From positions 54,058,827 to 54,122,826 of the forward strand of contig JAHLJT010003656.1 of assembly GCA_031308135.1 (NCBI GenBank): DNA of 64,000 nucleotides. The letters run 5' to 3'. Under the pieces are notes generated by a model. The model was not told the origin of the DNA and did not search any database. It saw only the letters and a program-made list of their open reading frames with translations. The stretch is from Acheta domesticus. Its lineage: Eukaryota > Arthropoda > Insecta > Orthoptera > Gryllidae. The translations under genes and the position numbers were made by a program. Position 1 is the stretch's first letter. Every line of letters starts with the position of its first letter. This document shows positions 33,913 through 44,779 of this stretch, piece by piece.

Positions 33913-33959
33913 AAAAGCGGGCGACGCAGCGTGGCGCGCGGCGCCGAGCGGCGACTCAC

Positions 33960-33980
33960 CGGGGCGCCGGAGGAGGCCAT
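33960..33980 (-). CDS. GH18 chitinase, coding exon 1 (initiator)
   Basis: A minus-strand ATG in good Kozak context (GGCCATGG) begins seven codons, MASSGAP, ending at a strong donor, CCCCG|GTGAGT, phase 0. Phase 0 matches the acceptor of exon 2, which lacks its own ATG. Joining them gives a basic/proline n-region of about 27 residues before the hydrophobic core. Upstream are about 160 nt of GC-rich leader and a TATA box. The pairing over a 25-kb intron is inferred from phase, strand, sequence style and promoter layout. A different first exon cannot be ruled out without transcript data. Confidence 0.55.
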
Positions 33981-34140
33981 GGCCCGGCCTGGGGCGGCGG
34001 CGGGCGGCGGGCGGCGGCGGCGGCGGCGGGGCGTGCGCCTGCGTGCGTGCGCCGGCGTGCGTGCCAGTGACGTGCGTGGGCGCGTGCGCGTGCGCGCTGG
34101 TGCTGGTGCTGGCGGGCGGAGCGCGGGCCGCGGAGTGGTA
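33981..34140 (-). other. probable 5' untranslated leader of the chitinase gene
   Basis: GC-rich leader between the predicted start site, about 25-30 nt downstream of the TATA box, and the ATG at 33980. It includes a CGG/CCG-rich run near 33995-34030 and alternating GTGCGTGCG-type sequence, which could form stable secondary structure. Confidence 0.45.
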
Positions 34141-34164
34141 GCGCGGCCGCGGTCGCGCCGCGTC

Positions 34165-34170
34165 TTTATA
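34165..34170 (-). promoter_or_regulatory. TATA box (TATAAA) of the chitinase promoter
   Basis: GGTTATAAAGACG on the minus strand is a consensus TATA element inside an otherwise GC-rich block, about 190 bp upstream of the ATG at 33980. A TATA box suits a tissue- or stage-controlled gene. The true start site is not known. Confidence 0.55.
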
Positions 34171-34189
34171 ACCGCGGGCCGGCCTTGAA

Positions 34190-34340
34190 CCCGCGCCCGC
34201 CGGTCAGCCTCGCAAACCTGCCCGCGTTGTCCGCGGTCAACGCCGACCGCTCCGGTGGCGGCGGCGGGGGTTGCTGCTGTGGAGACGCCTGGCGTTGTCG
34301 CCGCTGGTTCACCGCACTCTGGAGGAGAGAAACGAACACC
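34190..34340. other. GC-rich upstream flank of the chitinase promoter
   Basis: CpG-rich sequence with GGTGGCGGCGGCGG-type runs immediately upstream of the TATA box, continuing the island that spans exon 1. It is probably part of the proximal promoter. Confidence 0.4.
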
Positions 34341-34375
34341 ATCACACTACGTCAGAGGGATGCGACTAAAAGGTG

Positions 34376-34999
34376 CATGTTTTCAAAATATCGTTTTTTT
34401 GTTGCCTTTTTTTTTGTAGAAACATCGGTGTTTGCAACATTGATACAGTAAAGCCGATGTTTTGTATTCCCTTTTTTACGATTTCGATGTTTGGTTTGTT
34501 AATAAAAATTTCCATAATCACTGTTTTATAAAATTCAAAATATGAAATAATAACTGATGCTAACACTGTTAGTTTATGTGTTCGAATCAAACGAATGATG
34601 TTCGAACTACCTTTATCGACAAATTCTCTTTCTCCCGAGATGGCCCCGATGCTCTGGCATTTCCTAAGCCTTTCCTCACATTTCGCGTACGGTCTCCCCC
34701 TCCTTTCCGAAATCACGACTGGCCCTTTGAGATGACTCTGGACGCCCAGGCCTCAGGCACAGATTTGTCCTTTTTCTTCTTTTTTAACATTGTTTCCGGG
34801 TAAACATTAATTATAAGTAATAAATACGGTCACTGCAAAAATGAATTACATTGCTCACGAATTTAAAGTTAAAGATAACTAAACCAGCTTTAAAACACCG
34901 ATGTTTAAAAACATCAATGGTTTTGGTGATTTTTTTTAAATTTTGAACATTGATGTTCGGTAACATCAATGTTTAGTCATCGATGTCACATCACTACTA
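34376..34999. mobile_element. possible hAT-like remnant with ACATCGATGTT repeats
   Basis: Subterminal-type words AACATCGGTGTTTGCAACAT (34420-34440) and ACCGATGTTTAAAAACATC with AACATTGATGTTCGGTAACA and CATCGATGTCACATCACTAC (34897-34999) cluster at both ends of a 0.6-kb block. Multiple short palindromes of this type near the termini are usual for hAT elements. No transposase and no clear 8-bp duplication were found. Confidence 0.35.
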
Positions 35000-36510
35000 C
35001 CTGAGTGAGGGTTGCAACAAAGGGTTATCAGTGTAAGTGATTGTTAGGGTTCGCGCATGGAAAATTTAGGAGTTTGCCACTACAGCGTCATCGAAGAAGA
35101 GATCCTGGAATCGAGTTCTGTTAATAGTGGATTTTAGACCATCAGCTACGTATTGGGAATGTCAATGGCACTGCCTCGATGAGATCTCTGGAGGCCGGCT
35201 AACATGCTTAATAAATTCCGTGCTTTCCTTCAATTAGTTATAGGTGAATGAAGGAACAGTGTTTCGAACAAAGTAGCATCATTATTCCTTCCCCTCCCTT
35301 TCCTATCGCCGTGATTAGGACAGGGCAAATACTTGATTTCCCACTTTCCCCCAAGGCTCGATCTGCAGTTCATCTCCATCCTATTTCAATACAAATGCAC
35401 ACCATGCGATGTAATGACATTTGCAAAGAAAGGTGAAGAAGAAGAAGAAAAGAAACCAATGTACTCACTCTTATTATCTGGATGACGGGATTCATATTCT
35501 GCGTCTGAAATTTGGAGCAGACAATAGGAGTTTTTCTTCTGCTTCTTGTTCCACAGACATTCTGTTATCTACCATCATCTTCATCACTCTTATCAACATC
35601 TCAGCATTCACCCTCGCTTGTGCAAGAAGGTTTACGACAAGTAAATGAATATCTTACCGGTTACGGTTTCCAGAGAACCTTTGATCCACCAATTAATCGC
35701 TGTGGCACCTCAACTCCTATTATTGAGAAATTATAACTGCCGGTTTGAATCTTGAGTATCTTGTAAGATTATGGTTGATAGTTATGTTTCCTCCGGGACA
35801 GATTTTGCTTTTGAATCTTGGTGGCCTGTACATTCGGTGTTATCCCACTATTGAGCCGAATTACTTGGCAACTTTATTGTTATAAACATTTGGAAATGGA
35901 ACGTACCCCACGGCAGAAATGACCTTGGGCAGCCAGCTCTCTCTGGAAGCGCGCCAACAATTGACTATGGCCTGGCCGACCCATCTGACGCATCAGGACG
36001 AATCTGAAGAACTGATCTCAGGTAACATTGCCCTACCAATGAATAATAATGATCTCCCAGAGGTTTATCTCTAATTGGTGGCGTTAACCCAACAGATCTG
36101 AAGGAACGTCAACACCAGTTGCGGCGACATGGTCAAATAATACTGTATGAATAATACTAACCGTAAACAATTGTAACCGTATTTCCATTCTATAATGTTA
36201 TGACTGTGGCATTGAGGAACGAGAATTAAATCATTAAGCCAGTCTAGCTGGTTTTGTTCCCACTTTTAATTGCATAGATCAACTAACAAGGATGAAGAGT
36301 TCACATAGGGAAAGATGTCCTGCGTCTGAATTATTATAACAATCCAAATGTTTTTTATTCTCTTAATACATGTAATTGACAATGGATTAAAAATTAATGT
36401 TAATTAAAGACCTAATTTAATGTCGCAGTAACTCCCCGAAACAGTCATAACCAGTCTGTAACAGTCTGAGCGTGTGAAGGACAAAGAAACTTCCAGTTTG
36501 AACGCGGACG
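35000..36510. other. no gene seen
   Basis: Mixed sequence with a GAAGAAGAAGAAAAG purine run near 35435-35452. A moderately GC-rich block at 35900-36110 could be an old SINE or exon remnant but could not be identified. Confidence 0.3.
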
Positions 36511-36514
36511 CGGT

Positions 36515-36745
36515 GACCAATAGACCAAGGGTTGACGTCAGCGGCCGCTGACAGCACCTGGGAGTGGGCCCTGGGAGGGGACCCCGCCCGCGCCCCCGCC
36601 CCCGCCCATCCCCAGGGCGCGCACGCCCACGTCGCGGCGGCGGTCCTCTGTGGCCGAGTTGATTTTCTGCAACGAATGCGCGCCTCTCATTTGACATGGG
36701 GGACGGGGAGCGAGGGGAGCGTAGGCGGGTTCCGGGACTCCCCGG
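36515..36745. other. GC island with CRE-like site
   Basis: A CpG-rich block containing GTTGACGTCAGCGGCCGC (CRE-like TGACGTCA at about 36532-36539) and CCCGCCC boxes. It looks like an isolated promoter-type element; no transcript could be assigned. Confidence 0.45.
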
Positions 36746-36749
36746 GTAA

Positions 36750-37900
36750 TCTCACCATCATATCTCAGGCCATGTTAGACAAAGATCAAAGCGCTAGTGT
36801 TGAGGGTTGTGCCTTCATTCTGCGACTTATTTTTGAAATTCTAATTGGCAAATTTAGCATTCTCTTCATTTGAGATTTCAAAAATATCTTATTTTACTTT
36901 TCTTTGTTTTCTTCTCACTCTTTTAATGCATATCCGAAAGGGGTTGCTTGGTAGTGGAAAATTATTATTTCTTCCAAAACTAACGTTTCTCCAAATGTGT
37001 CGTCAGAGAGGTTTTATATTGAAATGAATATTTCGATAGTAATATACGAAATATATCTTTCAAGAAGTAGATATAATCGTTTCGTTTAATACTACGCTGC
37101 GATTTGAAGTTCGTTTTCCTTGAACATAGAATGAAACGTTGTGATTAGTGAATCGTTGGGTATTTCCATTCCGTTAGTGGGTCGATCACCTAATGGTACC
37201 AATGCGTTTCCAGTGAAGCGGACATCTACTCGCAACGAAAACGTCAACAAGCTTCTAACACCTTCCTTCCTCAAACAGCTCATCAGGACGCTCTATTAGC
37301 AGCTCAATGGATCGTCATTGACAGGAAAATAGTCACATTGAACAGAAAAGTTTCAGATATCACAAAAAAGCTTGAGAAATACGAATTGTCGCAAAGCAAA
37401 GTTGTGCTTTCTACTCAATATTTTACGATTAATTCCTGTTTTTACATTTCCGAATTTGATAAATATTCTTAATATACACTGCAAAATATAAAATGATGCC
37501 CGAGCCTTTTGACAATGATTATCCTGCACCAACACGTTCTGGAGAATGCAGACCCGAACCCAGTAAGCATCCAATCATGAACTATGCATTAGCATTCGTT
37601 GAGCTTTGATTTGGAAATGTTGCAGCAATATTTAACACTCATCATGTTCAAGTGTCCCCTGCACAAGTTGTAAAAATCTAAACACATAAAACATCAATGA
37701 TTTTGCCTACAATTTTCGTCTCAAGTTCCAATTCGAATCAGAGAAGCAGTATTTTAAATGCTGTCCTCATTTGTAACTTTCTGAAACATTACACAATATT
37801 CCGTCAACGACCCGTCTTAGACAGGAGGGAAGAGTAGGCATCCAAGCCAGCATTGATTCCGTCTGTAGCCCTCGTTTGCAACTCCAACGCGAATCCAACC
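36750..37900. other. no gene seen
   Basis: AT-rich flanking sequence without recognised features. Confidence 0.35.
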
Positions 37901-37904
37901 GGGT

Positions 37905-38065
37905 GTCCAAAGTTTCCTGCCTGACGCGGCGCGGCGCGGCGCGGACGCGCGGCTCAGCACCTGCTCCCGTTGCCGCGCCCGCCGTGACGTCACGCGGCTG
38001 CGGAGTGCGGCACGCCGCCCGCGCGGGGTCAACGGATTCGACACGCGCACGCGGCGGCGGCGGAG
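37905..38065. other. GC island with CRE palindrome
   Basis: A CpG-rich block with GCGGCGCGGCGCGG runs and the palindrome GTGACGTCAC near 37984-37993. It leads directly into the GGN minisatellite. It is promoter-like but unassigned. Confidence 0.45.
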
Positions 38066-38700
38066 GAGGAGGAGGAGGAAGACGCGGCGGTGACTGGGTG
38101 GAGACGGAAGTGGAGAAGGCGGTTGTGGAGGAGGAGGAGGAGGAAGACGCGGTGGTGACGGAGTGAAGATGGAGGCGGCGGAGGTGGTGGTGAAAGAGGA
38201 GGGGGAGGGGGAGAGGGAGGAGGGGAGGAGGAGGAAGACGCGATGGTAACGGGGTGAAGACGGAAGTGGAGAAGGCGGTTGTGGAGGAGTGGAGGAAGAC
38301 GCGATGATGACGGAGTGAAGATGGAGGTGGCGGAGGTGGTGGCGAAAGATAAGGAGAGGAGGAGGAGAAGGAAGACGCAGTGGTGTCAGTGGAGACGGAA
38401 ATGGAGACGGAGATGGTGACGGAGGTGGAGTAGGCTGTGGCTGCGGAGATGGCGGAGGGAGGAGGACGTCATGGTGGTGACGGGGACGGTGGTGGCGGCG
38501 ACGGCGGCGGCAACAAAGATGACGGTGGAGGAGAAGGAAGCGGTGGCAGAGGAGGTGGAAGACGCAGCGGTGACAGGGGAGGAGACGGAGGTGGAGGCGG
38601 CGGCGAAGGTGGCGGCGGGGCTGAAGGTGATGACGGTGGCGGCTGCGATGGACGTGGCAGAGGATGGAGGAGGTTGAGAGGTGGAGGCGATGTTGGATAT
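38066..38700. repeat. GGN/GGA minisatellite with higher-order units
   Basis: A purine-rich tract. From 38078 the start word GAAGACGCG recurs at 38078, 38143, 38234, 38295 and 38371. Two unit types alternate: one has GACGGAAGTGGAGAAGGCGG, the other GATGGAGGCGGCGGAGGTGG. This gives a higher-order period of about 150 bp. From 38400 onward the order decays into GGTGGCGGCGACGG-type sequence. Open frames here are glycine/valine/alanine artefacts. Confidence 0.75.
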
Positions 38701-38704
38701 TAAA

Positions 38705-39380
38705 AGAAGAAGATGCACCGAAATATTACACTGCTTTTAAAATATACTAGCCCTACCAACTGTCTTAGTCTGGAATGGTAAGGAATTTATGATGTCTTTA
38801 TAAAGTGGAAAAGAAGTCCGACCATAAAAATAATTAGGAGCCACCAACTTATTACAGTGATAATCCCGATGTGTCTAGAAAAGTTGCAAGTAATATGAAC
38901 AATTTCAATGATGAGACTGCGTGTACTTCGGTTCCAATGATTCAACTTTTCGCATCAAAACCAGAATCAATATTCCAAAAACATGATATATAATAGCAGT
39001 ATAATGTATAAACATGATATATAATGTCTGTGTCAGTATTATAACAATAAGGTATTACATCAGTACACTGTATCTGCATCATTAAATAGTATTGTAAAAA
39101 ACAGTAAAATATGTGTTAATCTCAAACGACGGATTTACTCGCAGTAACGTAGTTCTTAGTTATCGATATGTTCTTAGATATCGATCTCTTCTTTGTATTT
39201 ACGGAAAACAGTGAAATCGTAAGAATGAATTTAAGACTAAGAATCACAGTGCAGTAATGGTACGTAGCAATAAATTATCTTTCTAAGACTTTCTCGAGAG
39301 CTGTAACAACACAATATTGGCAGTGAATGAAGGTAAAGATGTTGAGCAAAGTTTGACACTAAAGGATCGTGAAAAGTATC
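38705..39380. other. no gene seen
   Basis: AT-rich, with a local repeat of AACATGATATATAATG near 38978-39030 and TTCTTAGTTATCGATATG-type words near 39150-39190. Confidence 0.35.
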
Positions 39381-39384
39381 GCAC

Positions 39385-39725
39385 ACAGTTACGAGTTCTC
39401 AACTGGAGAATCGCGTACCAGAGAGTCCTAGGTTCGAAATCCGACGGTTATAGTTCTTTGGCACCTGCTAAGTAGATGGGTCTAATGTTGGTATAGCAGG
39501 CTATACGGGCCGGCATTCTGGATTGTGCGGATCGGCAACGCCGACCAGCCATTCGCGTGGTTTCATCCAATCATTTCTTGACGGAGGCCGGAACAGAGCC
39601 GAAAAACAGGGAATGGGCCGCGACATGAGCCTTCTTTCTCACCCACTCAAAAAGCCGTTACCCTATCTGTTTGTGGTCCAGACTTCACGATCTTGGTTGA
39701 CCCCGGCATTACTCCGAGTACGAGG
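39385..39725 (+). mobile_element. diverged SINE family B-like copy
   Basis: A B-box-like GGTTCGAAATCCGACGG follows GTCCTA, as in family B. Body words TGGTTTCATCCAATCATTTC and GGGCCGCGACATGAG occupy positions equivalent to the ACCGTGGTTTCTCC and GGACCGCACGCG blocks. It is more diverged than the other copies. Confidence 0.45.
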
Positions 39726-40560
39726 ATGTAGACTCTAATCTGGAGTGTTGGGGAATAAGGAAAGAACCGCTGTGATATCGGCACCAAGCAAGGGGAAAAC
39801 TGCGGCGAAGCGGGAGGGAGGGGCAGGCAGGTGGCAGCGGAGCAAGGGCGAGGTCCATGTCGCCGCCGCGCCGTCGAGACAGCGCTGCGGATTGTTTGCT
39901 TTGGTGTCGTCGGATAGCGGCGCCAAGAGTGATGGGAGGGACGGCGAAGGTCAGTGACAGAGGAAGAAGGCGGCGGCAGATATTGCACAGCACTAGTAGC
40001 AGGGTGGGAACGGGTCAGAGAGCAACAGCTGTGGCAGCGGTTGTAATGGTGGTGGTGGTGTTAACGGAAGGGTTGGTGGTAGAAGTGAAGGTTGTAGACG
40101 AAGCGGATGTGGCGTTGAAGTTGTGGGAGGTAGTGATGGTAATGATGGAGAAGGTAATGAAGGTCCTAGAAATTGTGGCTTTGAAAGTGATGGAGATGGA
40201 GGTAGTGGTGGAGATAATGATGAAGGAAATGGTACTCTTTGTGGAGGTAATGGAGATGGTGTCTTTGAGAAAGAGGCGTAGTTGTAGTGTAGATGATGGT
40301 GTAGGTGCTAGTTGTGGTGGAGGAGGTGATGGATGCAATGAAGGTGGTGGAGTTAGTGATGACAGTGATGATGATGGTGGTAGTGGTAATGGGTTCTAAA
40401 GGTGGTAATGGATGGCATGCAAGGGGTAGGGGTAATGAAAGTGATGATGGTAGCGAAGGCAGCCGAATCAGTTCCTGAAGATAGTCTGCATAACATAATG
40501 GAGATGGTGGCGACAGCGTTAGCAAAGGTACCAGTGGAAGCGGCAAGGGCGGCGGTGGTG
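39726..40560. repeat. GGT/GAT-rich low-complexity tract
   Basis: G-rich on the plus strand, dominated by GGTGGT, GGTAATGG and GATGGAG triplet-like words between about 40025 and 40440. Long valine/methionine/glutamate-rich frames are by-products. A GC-rich stretch (39780-39990) precedes it. Confidence 0.6.
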
Positions 40561-40995
40561 TCAACGGCTGGGGCGGGGGCGTGCAAATATTTGCGTCCCG
40601 CCGCCACCGTCGCCACCGGCGCTACGTCAACAGCGCCTGAGAAAAAACGAAAGTGCACGCTCAACCAACAGCGCCGCCGCCGCCGCCACCGCGTGCATGT
40701 CGCCTCCACCTGCCGCCGCCCCCCGCCCCACGATCCCCCCCCTTCCCGCTCAGGACGCCGCTCCCGCGACGCCTTTTCCGGACCTTTAAAAGCGCGGCGG
40801 GCCCCGCTCCGGGCCCGGAACCGGAGGCTGTTTGCGCGCGGCGCGCCTCCGGGCCGCGGAGGAGTCAAAGGCACCGGGGGGCGAACACCGCGCAGGGATT
40901 GGCTTTCCAACCGCCCGCCTCTACACCGATGTCCAAATATTTCTCCGGAGATGTTTATATTAGCTGCGGGCGTTACACTCGTGCTCCTCAATTTT
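40561..40995. other. GC island with TATA-like element
   Basis: A CpG-rich block with a TTTAAAAG element in GGACCTTTAAAAGCGCGG (about 40778-40796, plus strand) and dense CCGCCG. It resembles the promoter layout of chitinase exon 1 (a TATA-like site in a GC island), but no ATG-plus-donor exon follows convincingly. Confidence 0.4.
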
Positions 40996-40999
40996 CCTT

Positions 41000-41455
41000 A
41001 GTATAAGCAGATTATCTTATCATAAAATAAACATCACCTTTAAATGAAAGAAATAAGTAAATATTAACAGATTAATATTTGAATGATGAATGAAATACAC
41101 CAATGTGTAAATCTCGTACAATCAATTAGTACAAAAGAACATACTTAGCTCAATTTTGTTATTGCATCGTGCAAAATAATTGTTAATAATTAATTATGGG
41201 AGATAATTTTAATGCGCAATTATTTCGCCCAATAATTTTTTGTATGATCATCTGCTGTACACCACTGCTGTTCTTTATCACCAAATGTATAATATTGAAT
41301 ACAACATAAAAGCCCGTATTATAAATCGAAAAGTTCATGATTTCCTTAAAAAATATCCGAAAGTAAATATAATATTTCCTTTTCTTGTACAAACAACTAA
41401 CGCTTTATCAATAGCAAAAACATGTATGTTAATATCGTATTTAATTTAAAGGGGA
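41000..41455. other. no gene seen
   Basis: Strongly AT-rich sequence. Confidence 0.35.
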
Positions 41456-41459
41456 CAAC

Positions 41460-41785
41460 ACAAAAACGTCCATCATATTGGATGGACATGTTTAGACATG
41501 CCCAAACTACAGCTATCCAATGACAAACACCGAAACAGCACAGAGCGACACCACAAAAGGCGCAAAGAACAGTTAGCGCATACTGGAGCAGCGGCGACGA
41601 GAGGCGGCGCCGGTCGGTGCAAGACGCAGTCCAAGGCCCCCTCCACGACGAGGCGGCGACAAAGCAGCAGGCGCTTATGAAGCACTCGCTATCTGCGGGA
41701 CCGCCCTACAAGTGAGTCACTCCAACGGGAGAGGGGGCAAGAACCTCGGACTAAGGGCATGGGGACGACGGAGAGGACCGTCTGC
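41460..41785. other. unassigned GC-moderate block
   Basis: A sharply bounded 0.3-kb block of higher GC inside very AT-rich sequence. It starts with the imperfect palindrome TCCATCATATTGGATGGA and ends near GACGGAGAGGACCG. It contains CCCTACAAGTGAGTCACTCC, a donor-like string. It may be the promoter end of an unknown retroelement; no terminal repeats were found. Confidence 0.3.
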
Positions 41786-41970
41786 CAAAATATATGCTCA
41801 AATCATGAAATGTAAATAGTATACTATAATTTTATTGCATTTATGTATAGAATCTGGATGTAAATTGTAAGAGAATCTTAATAAATGTAGATGTGTAATG
41901 TATATAAATTGTGAATATGCGAATGTTATAAATATATTGTATGAAGTATTGTAAGTTAACAAGTAATACA

Positions 41971-43898
41971 ACCAGCAATGCAAAAACAGCACGTATTTTC
42001 TCGCCTCTAGTAATAGTTTATATAATACTATTAATACCACAATTTCTCTCCGAATTAACACATCTCAGTCGTCATTTTTTGTAAAACACATTACAAATGG
42101 TGGAACATTTGGTGCGAAAACTAAATATTTTCAAGTAAATATCAACACAAATCTCACAATTATAAATCCTTTTCATACAATTAAATCATGTCAAAACAAT
42201 GAGACGTAATTCACAGAAATTCGCGAGCGCAACGCGGAATGTCATTGTTGCATTCCAATCTGATAATTCCTGAAGGCTATAATTTTTTTCTTCATATATT
42301 TCAAATATGTTTTAAAGAATTTATAAATGATTAATTTGTAAATGTATAACAAAAGCTCGAATGTAAGAAACAAAGAAATATGAAATAATACACACATTTT
42401 AACTTACGTGGCATCCAACTACCTTAAAACACCTCTAAAAATTACGTTCACAAAGCAGTTAATTCGGAGCGGGTGGCTTCGTAATCAAATTACACAAAAT
42501 AAATACTCATATTTTCAAAAATTTCAACATGACCTTATAGGAAAATCTGTTTTTTATGAACACATTTCATTAAGAACTAGTGGTACTACAGAATGGCACA
42601 GACTTCCCCGTATTAGTTTCCATTTCCTTTGGTCGCGGCTAGATATTCGGACTTTCCACATATTCTTGTCAGCTGCCATCTATCGCCACCCAAACTACAT
42701 TTATTTGAAGTTTTCTTAATTTTTAGGTTTTCTAGTAGTGGAACGGAAATGTTATTTTAAGAATATTAAAGAATAGTTAAACCTCATCCTAAATGGCAAT
42801 TTTCTTTGAAAAATTTGAAGCCGTTTTTAAGAAAAATGGCGTTTAAGCGTGACTATAAATGCGAAATTTGAAGCTCTTTTCCACAGAAAATTTTTGGAAA
42901 AACATCATTGGAAGTCATTTGAAGCACAAGTACAATAGTCTTTACAAATTGCTGGAAATGTGCATATTAAGGTTGTGAGAGATCCTTCAAAAAATTAAAA
43001 TGCGGAATTTTGAGCCACTTTTCATAGTAAAGGTCGAGTAAAAAGTAGTCATTAAAGTGTGTAAAAAAATATCATTTTCGTAATTTGTGAAAAAACAAAG
43101 GGATAGTGCAATATGGCGTTTATGTCATCTCAAAGAGTATATTGGGCACCATCCCTTCCAAAAGTTTAGAGAAGAAGTTTGCATCTGTTTTTGAGAAAAC
43201 CATGTTTTTGTAATTTTTAAAATTGTGCATATTGCAGGTAATATTGCGCGAAAACTACTAAAATTTTCAAAAGAATGTGCGTTACCTTAATGAAAGAACT
43301 CACTATGGAGAACAAATTTCATTTGAAGAAAAAATCTCTATCTTCAATTTTGTAGTGGTAGGAATCTACCGAAAAAATGGAAACTTTTGCAATTTTCAAA
43401 AATTCAGTGTTAACCGTGAAAATTGAAACTGTGCCACTTTTATAAGTGTTTTTACTCTATTTTTTACAAGAAATTTAAATAAAATTTGAAGAAGTTTTTG
43501 AGAAAATTTTGAAAATGTCGCAAGGACTTTATCTAAAGTACCCTTAAAAATTAATGAATGTTTTTCAAAATCTCATAGGCCAGATGGACAAGGGTTTCTT
43601 CAATTCGGAAAAAATTCTACTCATGGTTTAGCCGCTATTGTTGTTCACATACACCGGGCAGATGGACGGACGGACGAACAGACGGACAGACAGAAGGACG
43701 GACAGACAGACAGACGGACGGACGTTTCGAGAAAAAAAACACATCTTCGGTATCAGCGGACCCCACTATTATTACCGTATTACCGTTGAAATCTCGAAAT
43801 CGATTTTCCGTAGCATCACATAACTTTCTCTACACTACGTATATTACTCCGTATATACGTATGCGGGAAAGTACGTACGTACGTATACGGGAAAGTAA
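41971..43898 (+). mobile_element. ACTTTCCCG-end repeat family, composite long copy
   Basis: The left end has AAAACAGCACGTATTTTCTCG and the right end TACGTATACGGGAAAGTA. At 42578 a second start-like sequence (CTAGTGGTACTACAGAATGG...CCCCGTATTAG) occurs inside. From there on it parallels the copy at 60098-61607. The left 0.6 kb parallels, in reverse, 50010-50773. It includes a 70-bp GGACGGACAGACAG minisatellite (43650-43725). It has no coding frame and many repeated words such as AAATTTGAAGCTCTTTTC. Confidence 0.7.
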
Positions 43899-43899
43899 C

Positions 43900-44775
43900 A
43901 ACGTATCTTTACAATTGTTGTCGTAAGACGCCGAAATTTTAAAACAAATTTCGTAAAATCAGGCATTTGAACGAACATGAGACCTTCACCATTCTTTTAA
44001 GCGTCCTTTACGCTATCTAGATCTAAATTTGGTGCAAATTTTGTACGGTGTTTGTAAGAAAAAAATGGTTTAAGGAAAATTAAAATTGCCTATGTTTGAC
44101 ACAAAAGATTGCCCCAAATACTCATGTTTGCGGAAAATTGAACATGACATTGCTTTAGATCTTTTTGATAAACACATTTCGGCCAGAAAAAAAATGTTAT
44201 CTTTATAATAATATTGTGGTTGTAGGAAAACGCCCAAAAACATTTTTGAATTTTTTCAATTTTCGAAAAATAAGAGTTTTGAACGAAATGAGACCTGCGC
44301 CATTCTCTTAAACTTACTTCATACTATCGAATAACAAAGTTTAATCAAAAACGTTGGAGCCATTTTATTGAAAATTTTTGAAAATGTCCCAAGAGCTTCA
44401 TGTAAAGTAGCTCTCAGAATTAAAATCTCGTTTTCAAATTCAAGGGGCCGCGACATCATCCAGAGTGATTGAAGAATATCAATTTTGAAGAAAGTTGGCG
44501 GAACGACTTGGCCGCTAGCGTTGTTCATAGACGGATGGACAGACAAAAAGGTCGGACAGACGTTTTTGCAGTCAATCAATTTTTCGGTATCAAGAACCCA
44601 CAAAACATGAATCTGGCTACACCAAGAGTTAGTAGATTTTTTCGTAAATTTAGCATATGAATTTATCCATTTTTTCGTTCCCACGGCCCTCTAATACGAG
44701 GTTTTCTGCCGAAAATTTACCGTTTTTTTTCGAGCAGCATTACGGAACTCTCTCTCTACCGCGGAAGCGACAAAG
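43900..44775 (+). mobile_element. ACTTTCCCG-end repeat family, partial copy
   Basis: It follows directly on the previous copy. It carries the internal blocks TTGTCGTAAGACGCCGAAAT, AATGTCCCAAGAGCTTCATG, GGCCGCTAGCGTTGTTCATA, a short GACGGATGGACAGAC run and CGAGCAGCATTACGGAACTC. The extreme right end is degraded (CGACAAAGTTAAA in place of GGGAAAGTA). Confidence 0.6.
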
Positions 44776-44779
44776 TTAA

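Larger units (their letters stand above)
8670..33959 (-). other. chitinase intron 1 (about 25 kb)
   Basis: A phase-0 intron between the CCG|GTGAGT donor (33954-33960) and the CAG|AGC acceptor (8669-8672). It holds SINEs, MITEs, an ACTTTCCCG-family element and several isolated GC islands, listed separately. The span is inferred by pairing the two sites. Confidence 0.55.

Noticed and set aside
39857..41001. Long valine/methionine/glutamate-rich and arginine-rich frames
   Set aside because: They derive from GGT/GAT low complexity and a CpG island; amino-acid composition follows the repeat.
43638..43823. Open frame with TDRRTDRQTDGRT-like peptide
   Set aside because: It is the translation of a GACG/GACA minisatellite within a noncoding repeat copy.
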